A stretch of 64,000 nucleotides of DNA from Microbacterium limosum (GCF_036324365.1 NZ_CP137080.1:1984001-2048000); one strand, 5' to 3'; shown: positions 24,243 to 33,762, numbered from the stretch's first letter. Notes: generated by a model not told the origin, from the letters alone. A program made the numbers and translations.

Positions 24243-24740
24243 ATGCCGAAGGAGAGCGACGAGGTCGACCGCATCGTCGCGGCGTGGAGTGCTCAGCGCC
24301 CCGACCTCGACTTCTCCCCGCTGGGGGTGCTCTCCCGCGTCGACCGGCTCTCGCGCCACCTCGACCGGGCGCGGCGCGCGGCCTTCCGCCGCAGCGAGCT
24401 CGAGCCGTGGGAATGGGACGTGCTCTCGGCGCTGCGGCGTTCGGGCGAGCCGTTCCAGTTGAGCCCCAAGCAGCTGCTGCAGCAGACCCTCGTCTCCAGC
24501 GGCACCATGACCAACCGCATCGACCGTCTCGTCGGCCGGCGGCTCGTGCGGCGGGAGGCCGACCCGGCCGACGGCCGCAGCGTGCTCGTCACCCTCACCG
24601 ACGAGGGACGCACGCGCGTGGATGCCGCGATCACCCGCCTCGTCGATGCCGAGTCCGAGCTGCTCGACTCGCTCTCCCGGCCCGACCGCGACCGGCTCGC
24701 CGCGCTGCTGCGCAAGCTCAGCCTCGGCTTCGACGGCTGA
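24243..24740 (+). CDS. MarR-family transcriptional regulator
   Basis: A 165-residue regulator with a winged helix core: LEPWEWDVLSALRRSGEPFQLSPKQL, the recognition region LVSSGTMTNRIDRLVGRRLVRRE, the wing DPADGRSVLVTLTDEG and C-terminal dimerisation helices. ATG 24243 begins MPKESDEVDR. It is convergent with the ABC-F gene (12 bases between stops) and divergent from tRNA-Gln/glmU. Its targets are not evident; no transporter or enzyme gene lies directly downstream. Confidence 0.9.
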   Translation: MPKESDEVDRIVAAWSAQRPDLDFSPLGVLSRVDRLSRHLDRARRAAFRRSELEPWEWDVLSALRRSGEPFQLSPKQLLQQTLVSSGTMTNRIDRLVGRRLVRREADPADGRSVLVTLTDEGRTRVDAAITRLVDAESELLDSLSRPDRDRLAALLRKLSLGFDG

Positions 24741-24752
24741 CCCCGGCCGGGT

Positions 24753-26558
24753 CTACAGCTTCTCGGAGAGCTCCAGCCAGCGCTCTTCGAGCGCGGAGTT
24801 CTCCTCCTCGAGCGCCCCGATCTCGGCCATCTTCTCCCCCAGCCCGACGAAGTCCCCCTGGTCGTGGTCGGCGAGCGCCGTGCGCTTGCGCTCGATCTCG
24901 CTCGTGAGCTTGGCCATGCGGCGCTCGGCGGCGGCGAGCTCCTTCTCCGCCGCGCGGCGCTCGGCGCCGGTGAGCGCGGACGCGGGCGCCGACGACGCCC
25001 GGCCGGACGCCGCGGCGGACGAGCCGCCCGCGGCATCCCGCTGCTGCTCGTGCCGGCGCCGCAGGTACTCCTCGACTCCCCCCGGGAGATGGCGCAGCCG
25101 GCGATCGAGGATCGCGTACTGCTGGTCGGTCACGCGCTCGAGGAAGTAGCGGTCGTGGCTGACGACGATGAGCGTTCCGGCCCACGAGTCCAGCAGGTCC
25201 TCGATCGCCGCGAGCATGTCGGTGTCGAGGTCGTTGGTGGGCTCGTCGAGGATCAGCACGTTGGGCTGGTCGAGCAGGATCAGCAGCAGCTGCAGGCGCC
25301 GCTTCTGGCCGCCCGAGAGGTCCTTCACCGGCGTCGACAGCTGCGCCGAGGCGAACCCCATGCGCTCGAGAAGCTGGCCCGGCGTGAGGTCCTGCGCCTT
25401 GGAGCCGGTGCCGATCGTGTAGCTCGTGCGCAGCCCCGAGATCACGACGCGCACGGGGTCGTCGAGGTGCGGGTCGAGGGCGTCCATCTGCTGCGTCAGG
25501 GTCGCGACCTTCACGGTCTTGCCGCGCTTGACGCGCCCCGACGTGGGCTCGAGCGTGCCTGCGACAAGACCCAGGAGCGTCGACTTGCCCGCACCGTTGA
25601 CGCCCAGGATGCCGGTGCGCTCGCCCGGCGCGATGCGCCACTCGACGTCCTCCAGCACGGGCGTGCCGTCGTACGACACCGACGCGTCGAGCAGGTCGAC
25701 GACGTCCTTGCCGAGGCGGCTGAGCGCGAGCGACTGGAGCGAGACGCGGTCGCGGATCTCGGGGACGTCGGCGATCAGCTCGTTCGCGGCGTCGATGCGG
25801 AACTTCGGCTTGCTCGTGCGGGCCGGCGCCCCGCGGCGCAGCCACGCGAGCTCCTTGCGGGCCAGGTTCTGCCGTCGCGCCTCGATCGCCGCGGCCTGCC
25901 GGTCGCGCTCGACACGCTGCAGGATGTACGCCGCATAGCCGCCCTCGAAGGGGTCGACGACGCGGTCGTGCACCTCCCACGTGACGGTGCACACGGCATC
26001 CAGGAACCATCGGTCGTGCGTGACGACGAGCAGTCCCCCGGCCGTCGCCGGCCACCGCCGCTTCAGGTGCTCGGCGAGCCAGGCGATGGCCTCGACGTCG
26101 AGATGGTTCGTGGGCTCGTCGAGGGCGAGGATGTCCCAGTCGCCCGCGAGCAGGCGCGCGAGCGCGACGCGTCGGCGCTGGCCGCCCGAGAGTGCGCGCA
26201 GCTCGGTATCCCAGGGCAGATCTCCGAGCAGCCCCGCGATGACGTCGCGGATGCGCGGGTCGCCCGCCCACTCGTGCTCGGGGGTGTCGCCGACCACGGC
26301 GTGCCCGATGGTGTCGTCGTCGTCGAGCACGTCGGCCTGGTCGAGCACGCCCACGCGCACACCGCCCCGCACCGTCACGCGCCCGCCGTCGGGCTCGAGC
26401 CGACCGGCCAGCATCGCCAGCAGGCTCGACTTTCCGTCGCCGTTGCGGCCGACGATGCCGATGCGGTCGCCCTCGTTCACGCCGAGAGAGACGGAATCGA
26501 AGACGACCTTGGTGGGGAATTCCAGGTGCAGGGCCTCGGCCCCGAGAAGATGCGCCAT
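24753..26558 (-). CDS. ABC-F family ATPase (Uup/EttA-like, ribosome-associated)
   Basis: A 601-residue protein with two ABC domains and no membrane segments. Walker A motifs are GIVGRNGDGKSSL (about residue 35) and [13 protein letters not shown] (about 318), with signatures LSGGQRRRVALARLL and LSGGQKRRLQLLLIL and Walker B LALDEPTNHLD and LILDEPTNDLD. A linker of about 80 residues joins them and a basic coiled coil (RRAAEKELAAAERRM) ends the protein, as in Uup-type members. These proteins act on the ribosomal E site or confer antibiotic protection; which applies here is not clear. ATG 26558 has a GGAG at 5-base spacing, and TAGCCT at 26568-26573 is a likely -10. Confidence 0.92.
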   Translation of the reverse strand: MAHLLGAEALHLEFPTKVVFDSVSLGVNEGDRIGIVGRNGDGKSSLLAMLAGRLEPDGGRVTVRGGVRVGVLDQADVLDDDDTIGHAVVGDTPEHEWAGDPRIRDVIAGLLGDLPWDTELRALSGGQRRRVALARLLAGDWDILALDEPTNHLDVEAIAWLAEHLKRRWPATAGGLLVVTHDRWFLDAVCTVTWEVHDRVVDPFEGGYAAYILQRVERDRQAAAIEARRQNLARKELAWLRRGAPARTSKPKFRIDAANELIADVPEIRDRVSLQSLALSRLGKDVVDLLDASVSYDGTPVLEDVEWRIAPGERTGILGVNGAGKSTLLGLVAGTLEPTSGRVKRGKTVKVATLTQQMDALDPHLDDPVRVVISGLRTSYTIGTGSKAQDLTPGQLLERMGFASAQLSTPVKDLSGGQKRRLQLLLILLDQPNVLILDEPTNDLDTDMLAAIEDLLDSWAGTLIVVSHDRYFLERVTDQQYAILDRRLRHLPGGVEEYLRRRHEQQRDAAGGSSAAASGRASSAPASALTGAERRAAEKELAAAERRMAKLTSEIERKRTALADHDQGDFVGLGEKMAEIGALEEENSALEERWLELSEKL

Positions 26559-26640
26559 ATCCGCTCCAGGCTACGCGGCCCGGGGCGTCCCGTGATCCGC
26601 GGGCCGCGGCACCCGCCCCCGGACCGCCCCCCAGACGGAA

Positions 26641-26696
26641 CGAGGCGCCCGGGGCGGATGCCGCCGGGCGCCTCGTTCGCGGAGATCTCCGCGAAC
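26641..26696 (-). terminator. Tandem hairpins after the osmoprotectant operon
   Basis: A perfect 22-base palindrome at 26675-26696, five bases beyond the opuC stop codon, is followed by a second hairpin with 12-base arms (26641-26652 and 26664-26675). Either could terminate the operon. No T-run is present. Confidence 0.7.
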
Positions 26697-26701
26697 CCGG
26701 G

Positions 26702-27619
26702 TCAGACCAGCCCGTTCTCCTCGAGGAAGGCGGCGGCGATGTCGTCGGGCGACATCTGGTCCTCCGTGCTCTGCACGTTGAGCGCGACGAGCGCGTCGGC
26801 CGTCAGCGCGGCGCTGACCTCGTTGATGACGTCGGCGATCTCGTCGGCGATCTCGGCGTTCACGACGGGAACGACGTTCGAGGCGAGGAACAGGCCCTCG
26901 GGGTCCTCGAGCACCACGAGATCCTGCGTCTCGATGCGCGGGTCGGCGGTGAAGACGTTCGCGACGTTCACGGTGCCGGCGACGAGGTTCTCGACCGTCG
27001 TGTCACCCGTGGGCGAGAACGTCACGTCGACGCCGTAGACCTCGGACAGTCCCGCCGGCCCGTAGGGACGCTCGGCCAGCTCCGGCGGCCCGCCGAGGGT
27101 GAGCGGCTCCGTCACGTTCGCCAGGTCGGCGATCGTGGTCAGCCCGTTCTCGTCCGCGAAGGCGGCCGTGACGGTGTAGGAGTCCTGGTCGCTCGCCTCG
27201 GCCTGCTCGAGCACCGTCAGGTTCTCGGGCAGCGCCTCCTGCAGCGCGGCGAAGACGTCGTCGGGGGTGCGCGCCTCGGTCTCGGCATCGTAGTACTGCA
27301 GCAGGTTGCCGCTGTACTCGGGGAAGAGCGAGATCGCACCCGACTCGAGCTCGGGGATGTACGCGTCGCGCTGGCCGATGTTGAACTGTCGCTCGACGTC
27401 GAAACCGGCGTTCTCGAGTGCCTGGGCGTAGATCTCGGCGATGATCTCGCTCGAGTAGTAGGCCTGCGAGCCGACGACGATCGTCTCGCCCGCGGACTCA
27501 CCGCCGGATCCGGAGGTCTCCTCGTCGAGGGGGTTGCTCGACGAGCACCCGGCGAGCACGAGCGCCGCGGTGGCGGCGAGGGCGGCGCCCGCGGTGAGGC
27601 GCTTTGCGGCTGTGAACAT
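26702..27619 (-). CDS. opuC: Osmoprotectant (glycine betaine/choline) ABC transporter substrate-binding lipoprotein
   Basis: A 305-residue lipoprotein: lipobox VLAGC near residue 24, then an OpuAC-type domain beginning IVVGSQAYYSSEIIAEIYAQALE, with the typical ALFPEYSGNLLQYY-like segment (SLFPEYSGNLLQYY) and LVPVVNAEIADE near the end. It should capture quaternary ammonium compounds at the outer membrane face. ATG 27619 follows AAGGACAG. It is the last gene of a four-gene minus-strand operon (ATPase, permease, permease, binding protein), separated from the permease by 59 bases. Confidence 0.92.
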   Translation of the reverse strand: MFTAAKRLTAGAALAATAALVLAGCSSSNPLDEETSGSGGESAGETIVVGSQAYYSSEIIAEIYAQALENAGFDVERQFNIGQRDAYIPELESGAISLFPEYSGNLLQYYDAETEARTPDDVFAALQEALPENLTVLEQAEASDQDSYTVTAAFADENGLTTIADLANVTEPLTLGGPPELAERPYGPAGLSEVYGVDVTFSPTGDTTVENLVAGTVNVANVFTADPRIETQDLVVLEDPEGLFLASNVVPVVNAEIADEIADVINEVSAALTADALVALNVQSTEDQMSPDDIAAAFLEENGLV

Positions 27620-27678
27620 TTTCTGTCCTTCTCTTTTCGGTGTGCTGTGTGGGACGGGTAGGGGGACGGGGACGCCGA

Positions 27679-28425
27679 TCACGCTTCGGCAGTCTGGGGG
27701 GATGACGCGGCCCGCCTGACGCGCGAGCGACGGGCGCCGCCGCCGGCGGGGGCGCGGCCCGCGTGCACTCCGCGCGGCACGACGAGGCGCTCGGCGATCG
27801 CGAACGCTCCGTCGAGCAGGAGCGCGAGTGCCGCGACGAGGATGGCGCCCGCGAGCACCTGGTCGAAGCGGTTGAGGTTGATGCCCTGGATGATGTACTG
27901 GCCGAGGCCGCCGAGCCCGACGTACGCCGCGATCGTCACGGTGGCGACGATCTGCAGCGTCGCCGCGCGCAGCCCCGACACCAGCAGCGGCAGACCGAGC
28001 GGCACCTCGATGCGCCACAGCACCTGCCACGGCGTCATGCCCATGGCACGACCGGCGTCGATGACGCGGCGGTCGATCGCCTCGAAGCCGGAGTAGGCGC
28101 CCGCGAGGATCGAGGGGATGCCGAGCAGGACGAACGTGATGACGGCGGCGGCCTGCGTCTGCAGGACGCCCATGATGAGCACGAGCAGCACCAGGAGACC
28201 GAACGAGGGGATGGCGCGGGCGGCGCCGGAGACGGCGACGGCGACCTCGCGCCCCCGGCCCGTGTGCCCGATCGCCCATCCGGCGGGCACGGCGATCGCG
28301 GCCGCGATGAGCACCGACAGGAACGTGAAGCCCAGGTGCTGGGCGAGGGCGACGGGCATGCCGGTCGGCCCCGACCAGCGCTCGGGCTGGAGAAGCCAGG
28401 CGAAGGCCTCTGCGATGAGGTTCAC
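27679..28425 (-). CDS. Osmoprotectant ABC transporter permease (second)
   Basis: A 248-residue BPD-type permease with about six helices and the ABC-contact EAA-like segment SGFEAIDRRVIDAGRAMGMTPWQVLWRIEVPLGLPLLVSG. The C-terminal 30 residues are Arg/Ala-rich. GTG 28425 has a near-perfect GGAGGTGA ribosome-binding site located in the preceding gene, whose TGA overlaps this start (GTGA). It forms a heterodimeric channel with the 28422-29114 product. Confidence 0.92.
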   Translation of the reverse strand: MNLIAEAFAWLLQPERWSGPTGMPVALAQHLGFTFLSVLIAAAIAVPAGWAIGHTGRGREVAVAVSGAARAIPSFGLLVLLVLIMGVLQTQAAAVITFVLLGIPSILAGAYSGFEAIDRRVIDAGRAMGMTPWQVLWRIEVPLGLPLLVSGLRAATLQIVATVTIAAYVGLGGLGQYIIQGINLNRFDQVLAGAILVAALALLLDGAFAIAERLVVPRGVHAGRAPAGGGARRSRVRRAASSPQTAEA

Positions 28426-29114
28426 GCGGTCACCTCCGTTGCCGCGACGGCGCGGCGACCGGAGCGACGTTCGCGCCGCGAGGGGGTGCGCGCCCAGGGC
28501 ATGAGCGCACGACCCGCCAGCACGAGCAGGTAGTCGATGACGAGCGCGATGACGACGACGGCCACGAGGCCGGCGAGGACCTCGGGGATGATGCGCCGCT
28601 GCAGCCCGTTGGTGAAGAGGTAGCCGAGGTTCGTCACGCCGATCAGGATGCCGACGGTCGCGAGCGAGATCGTGCTGACGGCCGTCACCCGCAGCCCCGC
28701 GAGGATGACGGGGCCGGCGAGCGGGAACTCCACCGTCCAGAAGCGGCGGAAGGATCCGAACCCGACCGCGGTGGACGCCTGCCGGATGCCGGGATCGACG
28801 GATCGGAGCCCGTCGGAGACAGAGCGGACCATGATCGCGAGGGCGTAGATCGTCAGGGCGACGATGAGGTTCGTCTCGCTGATCGCGCTGTAGCCGAACA
28901 CGACCGGCAGCAGCATGAGCAGCGCGAGCGAGGGGATCGTGTAGAGCAGCCCGACGATCGTGATCAGACCGCTCCGCAGCAGGCTGTATCGGAAGGCGAC
29001 CCATCCGATCGGCACGGACAGCACGAATCCGCACACGATCGCGATGACGCTCTGACGCAGGTGGATGAGCGTCAGATCGCCGATGAGGTCGAGGTTGTCG
29101 AGCACCCAGGTCAC
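28422..29114 (-). CDS. Osmoprotectant ABC transporter permease (first)
   Basis: A 230-residue BPD-type permease with six helices and the EAA loop DPGIRQASTAVGFGSFRRFWTVEFPLAGPVILAG. It starts with GTG (MTWVLDNLDLIGDLTLIHL), overlapping the ATPase stop by 4 bases, and its own stop overlaps the next permease start. It is the partner of the downstream permease in the OpuC/ProU-type importer. Confidence 0.92.
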   Translation of the reverse strand: MTWVLDNLDLIGDLTLIHLRQSVIAIVCGFVLSVPIGWVAFRYSLLRSGLITIVGLLYTIPSLALLMLLPVVFGYSAISETNLIVALTIYALAIMVRSVSDGLRSVDPGIRQASTAVGFGSFRRFWTVEFPLAGPVILAGLRVTAVSTISLATVGILIGVTNLGYLFTNGLQRRIIPEVLAGLVAVVVIALVIDYLLVLAGRALMPWARTPSRRERRSGRRAVAATEVTA

Positions 29115-29935
29115 GGGGCGGGCTCCTCCACGAGGGCGCCCTGTGTGCGCCCGTCGGCGTCGACGACGACGGTTCCGTGGGCCGTGCGCTTCAGGCTCAG
29201 CGCGCGCTTGCCCCGGTCGGCGCCGATGAACGTCTCCACGAACTCCGACGCGGGCTTCTCCATGATCTCGTCGGGGCTGCCCAGTTGCGCGATCCGGGCG
29301 CCTTTCTCCAGGATCACGACCTGGTCGCCGAGGAGGAAGGCCTCGTCGATGTCGTGCGTGACGAACACGATCGTCTTGCCGATCTCGCGCTGCAGCCGCA
29401 GCAGCTCCTCCTGCAGCTCGGCCCGCACGATGGGGTCGACCGCACCGAACGGCTCATCCATCAGCAGGATGTTCGGGTCGGCGGCGAGACCCCGCGCGAC
29501 GCCGACGCGCTGCTGCTGTCCGCCCGAGAGCTGGCTCGGGTAGCGGTCGGCCATCGCGTGGTCGAGCCCGACCGTGTCCATCAGCTCACGCGCGCGCTCC
29601 CGCGCCTCCTTCTTGGGCGTCCCCTGCAGCACCGGCACGGTGGCGATGTTGTCGATGACGGTGAAATGCGGCAGCAGACCGGAGTTCTGCATGACGTAGC
29701 CGATGCTGCGCCGCAGCTGAACGGGCGGGCGCGCGGCGATGTCCTCGTCGTCGATCGTGATCGTCCCGGCCGTCGGCTCTACCATGCGGTTGATCATCCG
29801 CAGCAGGGTGGTCTTCCCACAGCCCGAGGACCCGACGAACACCGTCGTCTTGCGTGACGGGAGGAGGAGGCTGAAGTCGTCCACGGCGGTCGTGCCGTCG
29901 GGGAAGACCTTGGACACGGCGGAGAACTCGATCAC
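29111..29935 (-). CDS. Osmoprotectant ABC transporter ATP-binding protein
   Basis: A 274-residue ATPase: Walker A VGSSGCGKTT, Q-loop MQNSGLLPHFTV, signature LSGGQQQRVGVARGLA, Walker B ILLMDEPFGAVDP, switch His VTHDIDEAF. The two CBS domains that sense ionic strength in OpuCA/ProV proteins are missing; only a short tail follows the ABC domain. GTG 29935 opens the operon. No specific regulatory site could be identified upstream. Confidence 0.92.
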   Translation of the reverse strand: MIEFSAVSKVFPDGTTAVDDFSLLLPSRKTTVFVGSSGCGKTTLLRMINRMVEPTAGTITIDDEDIAARPPVQLRRSIGYVMQNSGLLPHFTVIDNIATVPVLQGTPKKEARERARELMDTVGLDHAMADRYPSQLSGGQQQRVGVARGLAADPNILLMDEPFGAVDPIVRAELQEELLRLQREIGKTIVFVTHDIDEAFLLGDQVVILEKGARIAQLGSPDEIMEKPASEFVETFIGADRGKRALSLKRTAHGTVVVDADGRTQGALVEEPAP

Positions 29936-29982
29936 GAGCGGGGTCCCCTCGTCGGGCGGCGGTGGCGAGCGTCAGGCGGCGA

Positions 29983-30282
29983 TCAGCCGACCTCGACTCC
30001 GGGAGAGAAGGCCACGAAGCCGGAGTAGTCGCGGCCGACCCGCTCGAACGAGCCGGGATACGGGGAGGGGTAGCTCCATGCGCCGTCTTCGAAGCGGCCG
30101 TCGGGCGTGGCGATCGAGAAGTACTGCGCCGCGCCCTTCCAGGCGCAGGTGTACGGGGTGTCGCTGCTTTCGAGCACTCCCTCGGCGATGCTCGAGGGAG
30201 GGAAGTACCAGTTTCCCTCGATGCGGACCAGGTCTTCCTCGGGGGCTTCGGCGATCACGTGATCGCTCCAGACTGCGCGCAC
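29983..30282 (-). CDS. DUF427 family protein
   Basis: A small beta-rich protein of 99 residues. It has the family's features: VRAVWSDHVIAEA at the start, EGNWYFPPSSI, and the TPYTCAWKGAAQYFSI segment. The function of DUF427 proteins is not established. GTG 30282 is preceded by GGAGGAACC, an excellent ribosome-binding site, which excludes the longer upstream reading. It ends 47 bases before the osmoprotectant ATPase start and may be cotranscribed with that operon. Confidence 0.88.
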   Translation of the reverse strand: MRAVWSDHVIAEAPEEDLVRIEGNWYFPPSSIAEGVLESSDTPYTCAWKGAAQYFSIATPDGRFEDGAWSYPSPYPGSFERVGRDYSGFVAFSPGVEVG

Positions 30283-30476
30283 GGTTCCTCCAGCGGGCCG
30301 GTGTGGCGGGGGGTTCGAGCCTAACGGCACCCGCCGGCACTCGGCGCGGGTGTTGCAGAAGAAGCGCACTACCCGCTATGCGCGGTCGGTCCGTGATGCC
30401 GGAGATGCCGGTGCCGGACGCCGCCTCGTCGACGGATCACGCGTGTCCTCGGTCGGGGCGCGGCCCCGCCGCCCCA

Positions 30477-30482
30477 TAGGGT
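30477..30482 (+). promoter_or_regulatory. -10 element of the DUF2254 gene
   Basis: TAGGGT, 19 bases before GTG 30502. Unlike the leaderless genes, this distance leaves room for the GGAGGTG ribosome-binding site at 30490-30496. Confidence 0.5.
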
Positions 30483-30501
30483 GAGGCGCGGAGGTGGTCG
30501 C

Positions 30502-31743
30502 GTGGGCGGTTGGAAGGTGTTCCTCGGAAGGCTGGTGCGGCGGATCTGGTTCCGCGCCGCCGTGTTCAGCGTCGCGGCGGTCGCGCTCGCCCTCGTCGCC
30601 GGGCTGCTCGGCCCCTTCCTCCCCGACGCGCTCGCTGTCGAGCTCGGGCAGAACTCGGTCGACAACATCCTCCAGATCATCGCCTCGTCGATGCTCGCGG
30701 TCACGACCTTCTCGCTCACGGCGATGGTGCAGGCCTACTCCGCGGCGACGACCACGGCCACGCCCCGCGCGACGCAGCTGCTGGTCGCCGACCCCACCTC
30801 GCAGAACGCGCTGTCGACGTTCATCGGGTCGTTCCTGTTCGCGATCGTCGGCATCGTCGCCCTCTCCACGGGGTACTACAGCGGGCAGGCGCGCACGGTG
30901 CTCTTCTTCGGCACGCTCGTCGTGATCGCGATCATCACGATCACGCTGCTGCGCTGGATCGCGCACTTGGCGCAGTTCGGCCGCATGTCCGACGTGATCG
31001 ACCGCGTGGAGGACGCCGCGACGCGCGCCGCGCGGGACTTCGCCGCGCGTCCGCATCTGGGGGGTCGGCCCGCCGCACCCATCCCCACCGCCGCTCAGGC
31101 CGTGCACGCGGAAGACATCGGATACGTCACCGCGATCGACGTCGCGGCCCTGCAGCGCATCGCCGACGACGCCGACACGACGGTGCACGTCACCGCCATC
31201 CCGGGCACCGTGGCGGACGCCACGCGCCCCCTCGCCCGCGTGGCCGGCGGGCTCGACGAGGACGGATGCCGCGCGCTGCGCCGAGCCTTCACGGTCGACC
31301 CCCACCGCACGTACGACCAGGATCCGCGCCTGGGCGTCATCGCCCTGGCCGAGATCGCCAGCCGCGCCCTCTCCCCCTCCACCAACGACCCCGGCACGGC
31401 CGTCGAGGTGCTGGGATCGCTGCAGCGGGTCTTCGCCGTCCTCGAGGCCTCGCCGGATCCCGACGCGACCGCGTGCGACCGGGTCTTCGTGCCCGCGCCC
31501 GGCATCCGCGACCTCGTCGAGGACGCCTTCCGCCCGATCGCCCGCGACGGCGCCGGCATGATCGAGGTGCAGCTGCGCCTGCAGAAGACGCTCGCGGCGT
31601 GCGCGGCGCACTGCCCGCAGCACGCGGAGGAGTTCGCGCGCGCCGCCGCCGCCGCGCGAGGCCGGGGGGAGCGCGCGCTCACCGAGCGCAGCGACCGCGC
31701 CCTGCTGCGGCGCACGGCCCGCGAGGCCTGGGCGGGCGTGTGA
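30502..31743 (+). CDS. DUF2254 family membrane protein
   Basis: A 413-residue protein with about four helices in the first 160 residues (for example AAVFSVAAVALALVAGLLGPFL and VLFFGTLVVIAIITITLLRWI) and a large soluble C-terminal part. The family signature includes the conserved IIASSMLAVTTFSLTAMVQAYSAA and SRALSPSTNDPGTAVEVLGSL segments. The biochemical role is unknown. GTG 30502 has GGAGGTG upstream. It is convergent with ispE; the stops are 7 bases apart. Confidence 0.88.
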   Translation: MGGWKVFLGRLVRRIWFRAAVFSVAAVALALVAGLLGPFLPDALAVELGQNSVDNILQIIASSMLAVTTFSLTAMVQAYSAATTTATPRATQLLVADPTSQNALSTFIGSFLFAIVGIVALSTGYYSGQARTVLFFGTLVVIAIITITLLRWIAHLAQFGRMSDVIDRVEDAATRAARDFAARPHLGGRPAAPIPTAAQAVHAEDIGYVTAIDVAALQRIADDADTTVHVTAIPGTVADATRPLARVAGGLDEDGCRALRRAFTVDPHRTYDQDPRLGVIALAEIASRALSPSTNDPGTAVEVLGSLQRVFAVLEASPDPDATACDRVFVPAPGIRDLVEDAFRPIARDGAGMIEVQLRLQKTLAACAAHCPQHAEEFARAAAAARGRGERALTERSDRALLRRTAREAWAGV

Positions 31744-31750
31744 CGGGCGC

Positions 31751-32686
31751 TCAGGCGGGCAGCAGCCGCGCGCCCGGCACGGGCCCGTGGGCGTGGAACG
31801 CGTCGCGCCCGAGCGCGGCGAGCGCGACGCGCACGTCGAGGGCCGCCTCCGGGGCCTCGCACAGGAACGCCACGGTGGGTCCGGACCCCGACACGATCCC
31901 GGCGAGCGCACCCGCCGACTCCCCCAGCTCGAGCACCTCTGCCAGCTCGGGCCGCAGGTTCAGCGCCGCGGCCTGCAGGTCGTTGCGCAGGCACGCCGCC
32001 AGCCGTACGGGGTCACCGGCGCGCAGGGCGTGCAGGACGTCGGGGTCGACGAACGGCTGCGTCGGCGCGGGGGCGATGTCGGTGCGCCGGCGCTCGCGGT
32101 GCGCGTCGAGCTCGGTGTAGACGTCGGGAGTGGACAGGCCCTCGGCATCCGTCGCGAAGACCCACTCGAAGCGGCCCCGCGCGAGGGCGGCGCTGAGCTC
32201 GTCCCCGCGTCCCGTGCCCACGGCCGTCCCGCCGTGGAGGGAGAACGGCACGTCCGCGCCCAGGCGGGCGGCCAGCTGGTGCAGCTGCGCGTTCGTCAGC
32301 TCGGTCCCCCACAGCGCGTCGCACGCGACGAGCGCCGCCGCGGCATCCGCCGACCCGCCCCCCATGCCGCCCGCGACAGGCACGCCCTTGCGCACATGCA
32401 GGTGCACGCCGCCGGCCTGTCCCGTCTTGCGGGCGAGCAGGCGCGCGGCGCGCAGGGCCAGGTTCCGGTCGTCGAGCGGAACACCGCTCGTGTCGACCGA
32501 CCCGGTCACCTCGATGGTGAAGTCGTCGGATGCCGTGGCCCACACGTCCTCGTACAGCGAGACCGCCTGGAATGCCGTCGCCAGCTCGTGATAGCCGTCG
32601 GGCATCGCGGCGCCCACCTCGAGGAAGAGGTTGACCTTGCCCGGGGCGCGCACGTGCACGCGGTCGGCGTCGGAGGCGGGGATCAC
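31751..32686 (-). CDS. ispE: 4-diphosphocytidyl-2-C-methyl-D-erythritol kinase
   Basis: GHMP kinase of the non-mevalonate isoprenoid pathway. The 311-residue product has [14 protein letters not shown] at the start, the ATP loop [17 protein letters not shown] and the late GSGPTVAFL motif. GTG 32686 overlaps the aldo/keto reductase stop by 4 bases. In many actinobacteria ispE follows rsmA directly; here an aldo/keto reductase gene is inserted between them. Confidence 0.94.
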   Translation of the reverse strand: MIPASDADRVHVRAPGKVNLFLEVGAAMPDGYHELATAFQAVSLYEDVWATASDDFTIEVTGSVDTSGVPLDDRNLALRAARLLARKTGQAGGVHLHVRKGVPVAGGMGGGSADAAAALVACDALWGTELTNAQLHQLAARLGADVPFSLHGGTAVGTGRGDELSAALARGRFEWVFATDAEGLSTPDVYTELDAHRERRRTDIAPAPTQPFVDPDVLHALRAGDPVRLAACLRNDLQAAALNLRPELAEVLELGESAGALAGIVSGSGPTVAFLCEAPEAALDVRVALAALGRDAFHAHGPVPGARLLPA

Positions 32687-33750
32687 TTCTCGGACGACTC
32701 CGCCCAGAGGTTGACGTCGATCCCGTCGGACAGCGCGTCGATCCGCTCGATCTCCTCGGTGTCGAACGCGGGTCCGGCGAGCGCACCGAGGTTCTCATCG
32801 AGCTGCGAGGGGCGGGATGCCCCGATCAGCGCCGACGCGACGACGTCGTCGCGCAGCACCCACTGCAGCGCCATCTGCGCGAGGCTCTGCCCGCGCTCCT
32901 TCGCGATGACATCGAGCGCCCGCAGCGTCGAGCGCCCCTGCTCCGACAGCGGTCGCTCGGGCAGCGACGCGCGCTTCTGCGCACGCTCGGCGGGGCCGTC
33001 GCCGAGGTACTTGTCGGTGAGCAGTCCCTGCGCGAGCGGAGTGAACGCGATCGCGCCCATGCCCTCCTGGCGCAGCACGCCGGTCAGCCCGTCCTCGATC
33101 CAGCGGTTCAGGATCGAGTAGGAGGGCTGGTGGATGACGAGGGGAGTCCCGAGCGAGCGGGCCACCGCCGCGGCGGCCGCCGTGCGCTCGGCGCTGTACG
33201 ACGAGATGCCCACGTAGAGCGCCTTGCCCTGCCGCACGAGGGTGTCGAGCGCCCCGACGGTCTCCTCGATCGGCGTGTCGGCGTCGACGCGATGCGAATA
33301 GAAGATGTCGACGTAATCCAGGCCCATTCGGGTCAGCGACGCCTCGGCGCTCGCGAGGAGGTACTTGCGCGAGCCGTGGTCGCCGTAGGGGCCGTGCCAC
33401 ATGTCGTAGCCGGCCTTCGAGGAGATGATGAGCTCGTCGCGGTAGGGGTCGAGATCCTCCCGCATCATGCGGCCGAAGTTCGTCTCGGCGGAGCCGTAGG
33501 GCGGGCCGTAGTTGTTCGCCAGGTCGAAGTGCGTGATGCCCGAGTCGAAGGCGTGGCGCAGCAGCGCGCGCTGGTCGTCGAACGGGATGTTGTCGCCGAA
33601 GTTCCACCACAACCCCAGCGAGATGGGGGGAAGCCTCAGCCCGCTCGTGCCGACCCGCCGGTAGTCGGCCAGGTCGTATCGGTCGGGGGCGGCGGTGTAC
33701 GGGCGGTGCAGGTCGCCCCCGCGCGAATAGAAGGAAGGCGTCTCGGTCAC
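32683..33750 (-). CDS. Aldo/keto reductase (YghZ / L-glyceraldehyde 3-phosphate reductase type)
   Basis: NADPH-dependent carbonyl reductase of 355 residues. The catalytic tetrad is visible: Asp in HFDLANNYG, Tyr in the same NNYG element, Lys in [11 protein letters not shown] and His in [12 protein letters not shown]. The NADP-binding C-terminus includes [22 protein letters not shown] 33750 is nine bases after the rsmA TAG and has a leaderless-type promoter built on that stop codon. It is coupled to ispE by a 4-base overlap. The physiological substrate is unknown. Confidence 0.9.
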   Translation of the reverse strand: MTETPSFYSRGGDLHRPYTAAPDRYDLADYRRVGTSGLRLPPISLGLWWNFGDNIPFDDQRALLRHAFDSGITHFDLANNYGPPYGSAETNFGRMMREDLDPYRDELIISSKAGYDMWHGPYGDHGSRKYLLASAEASLTRMGLDYVDIFYSHRVDADTPIEETVGALDTLVRQGKALYVGISSYSAERTAAAAAVARSLGTPLVIHQPSYSILNRWIEDGLTGVLRQEGMGAIAFTPLAQGLLTDKYLGDGPAERAQKRASLPERPLSEQGRSTLRALDVIAKERGQSLAQMALQWVLRDDVVASALIGASRPSQLDENLGALAGPAFDTEEIERIDALSDGIDVNLWAESSEK

Positions 33751-33756
33751 CGCTCC

Positions 33757-33762
33757 AGGCTA
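33757..33762 (-). promoter_or_regulatory. -10 element of the aldo/keto reductase gene, formed by the rsmA stop codon
   Basis: TAGCCT on the minus strand: its TAG is the rsmA stop codon, then a 6-base spacer and GTG 33750. The spacer also contains GGAG, so translation coupling is an alternative explanation. Confidence 0.5.
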
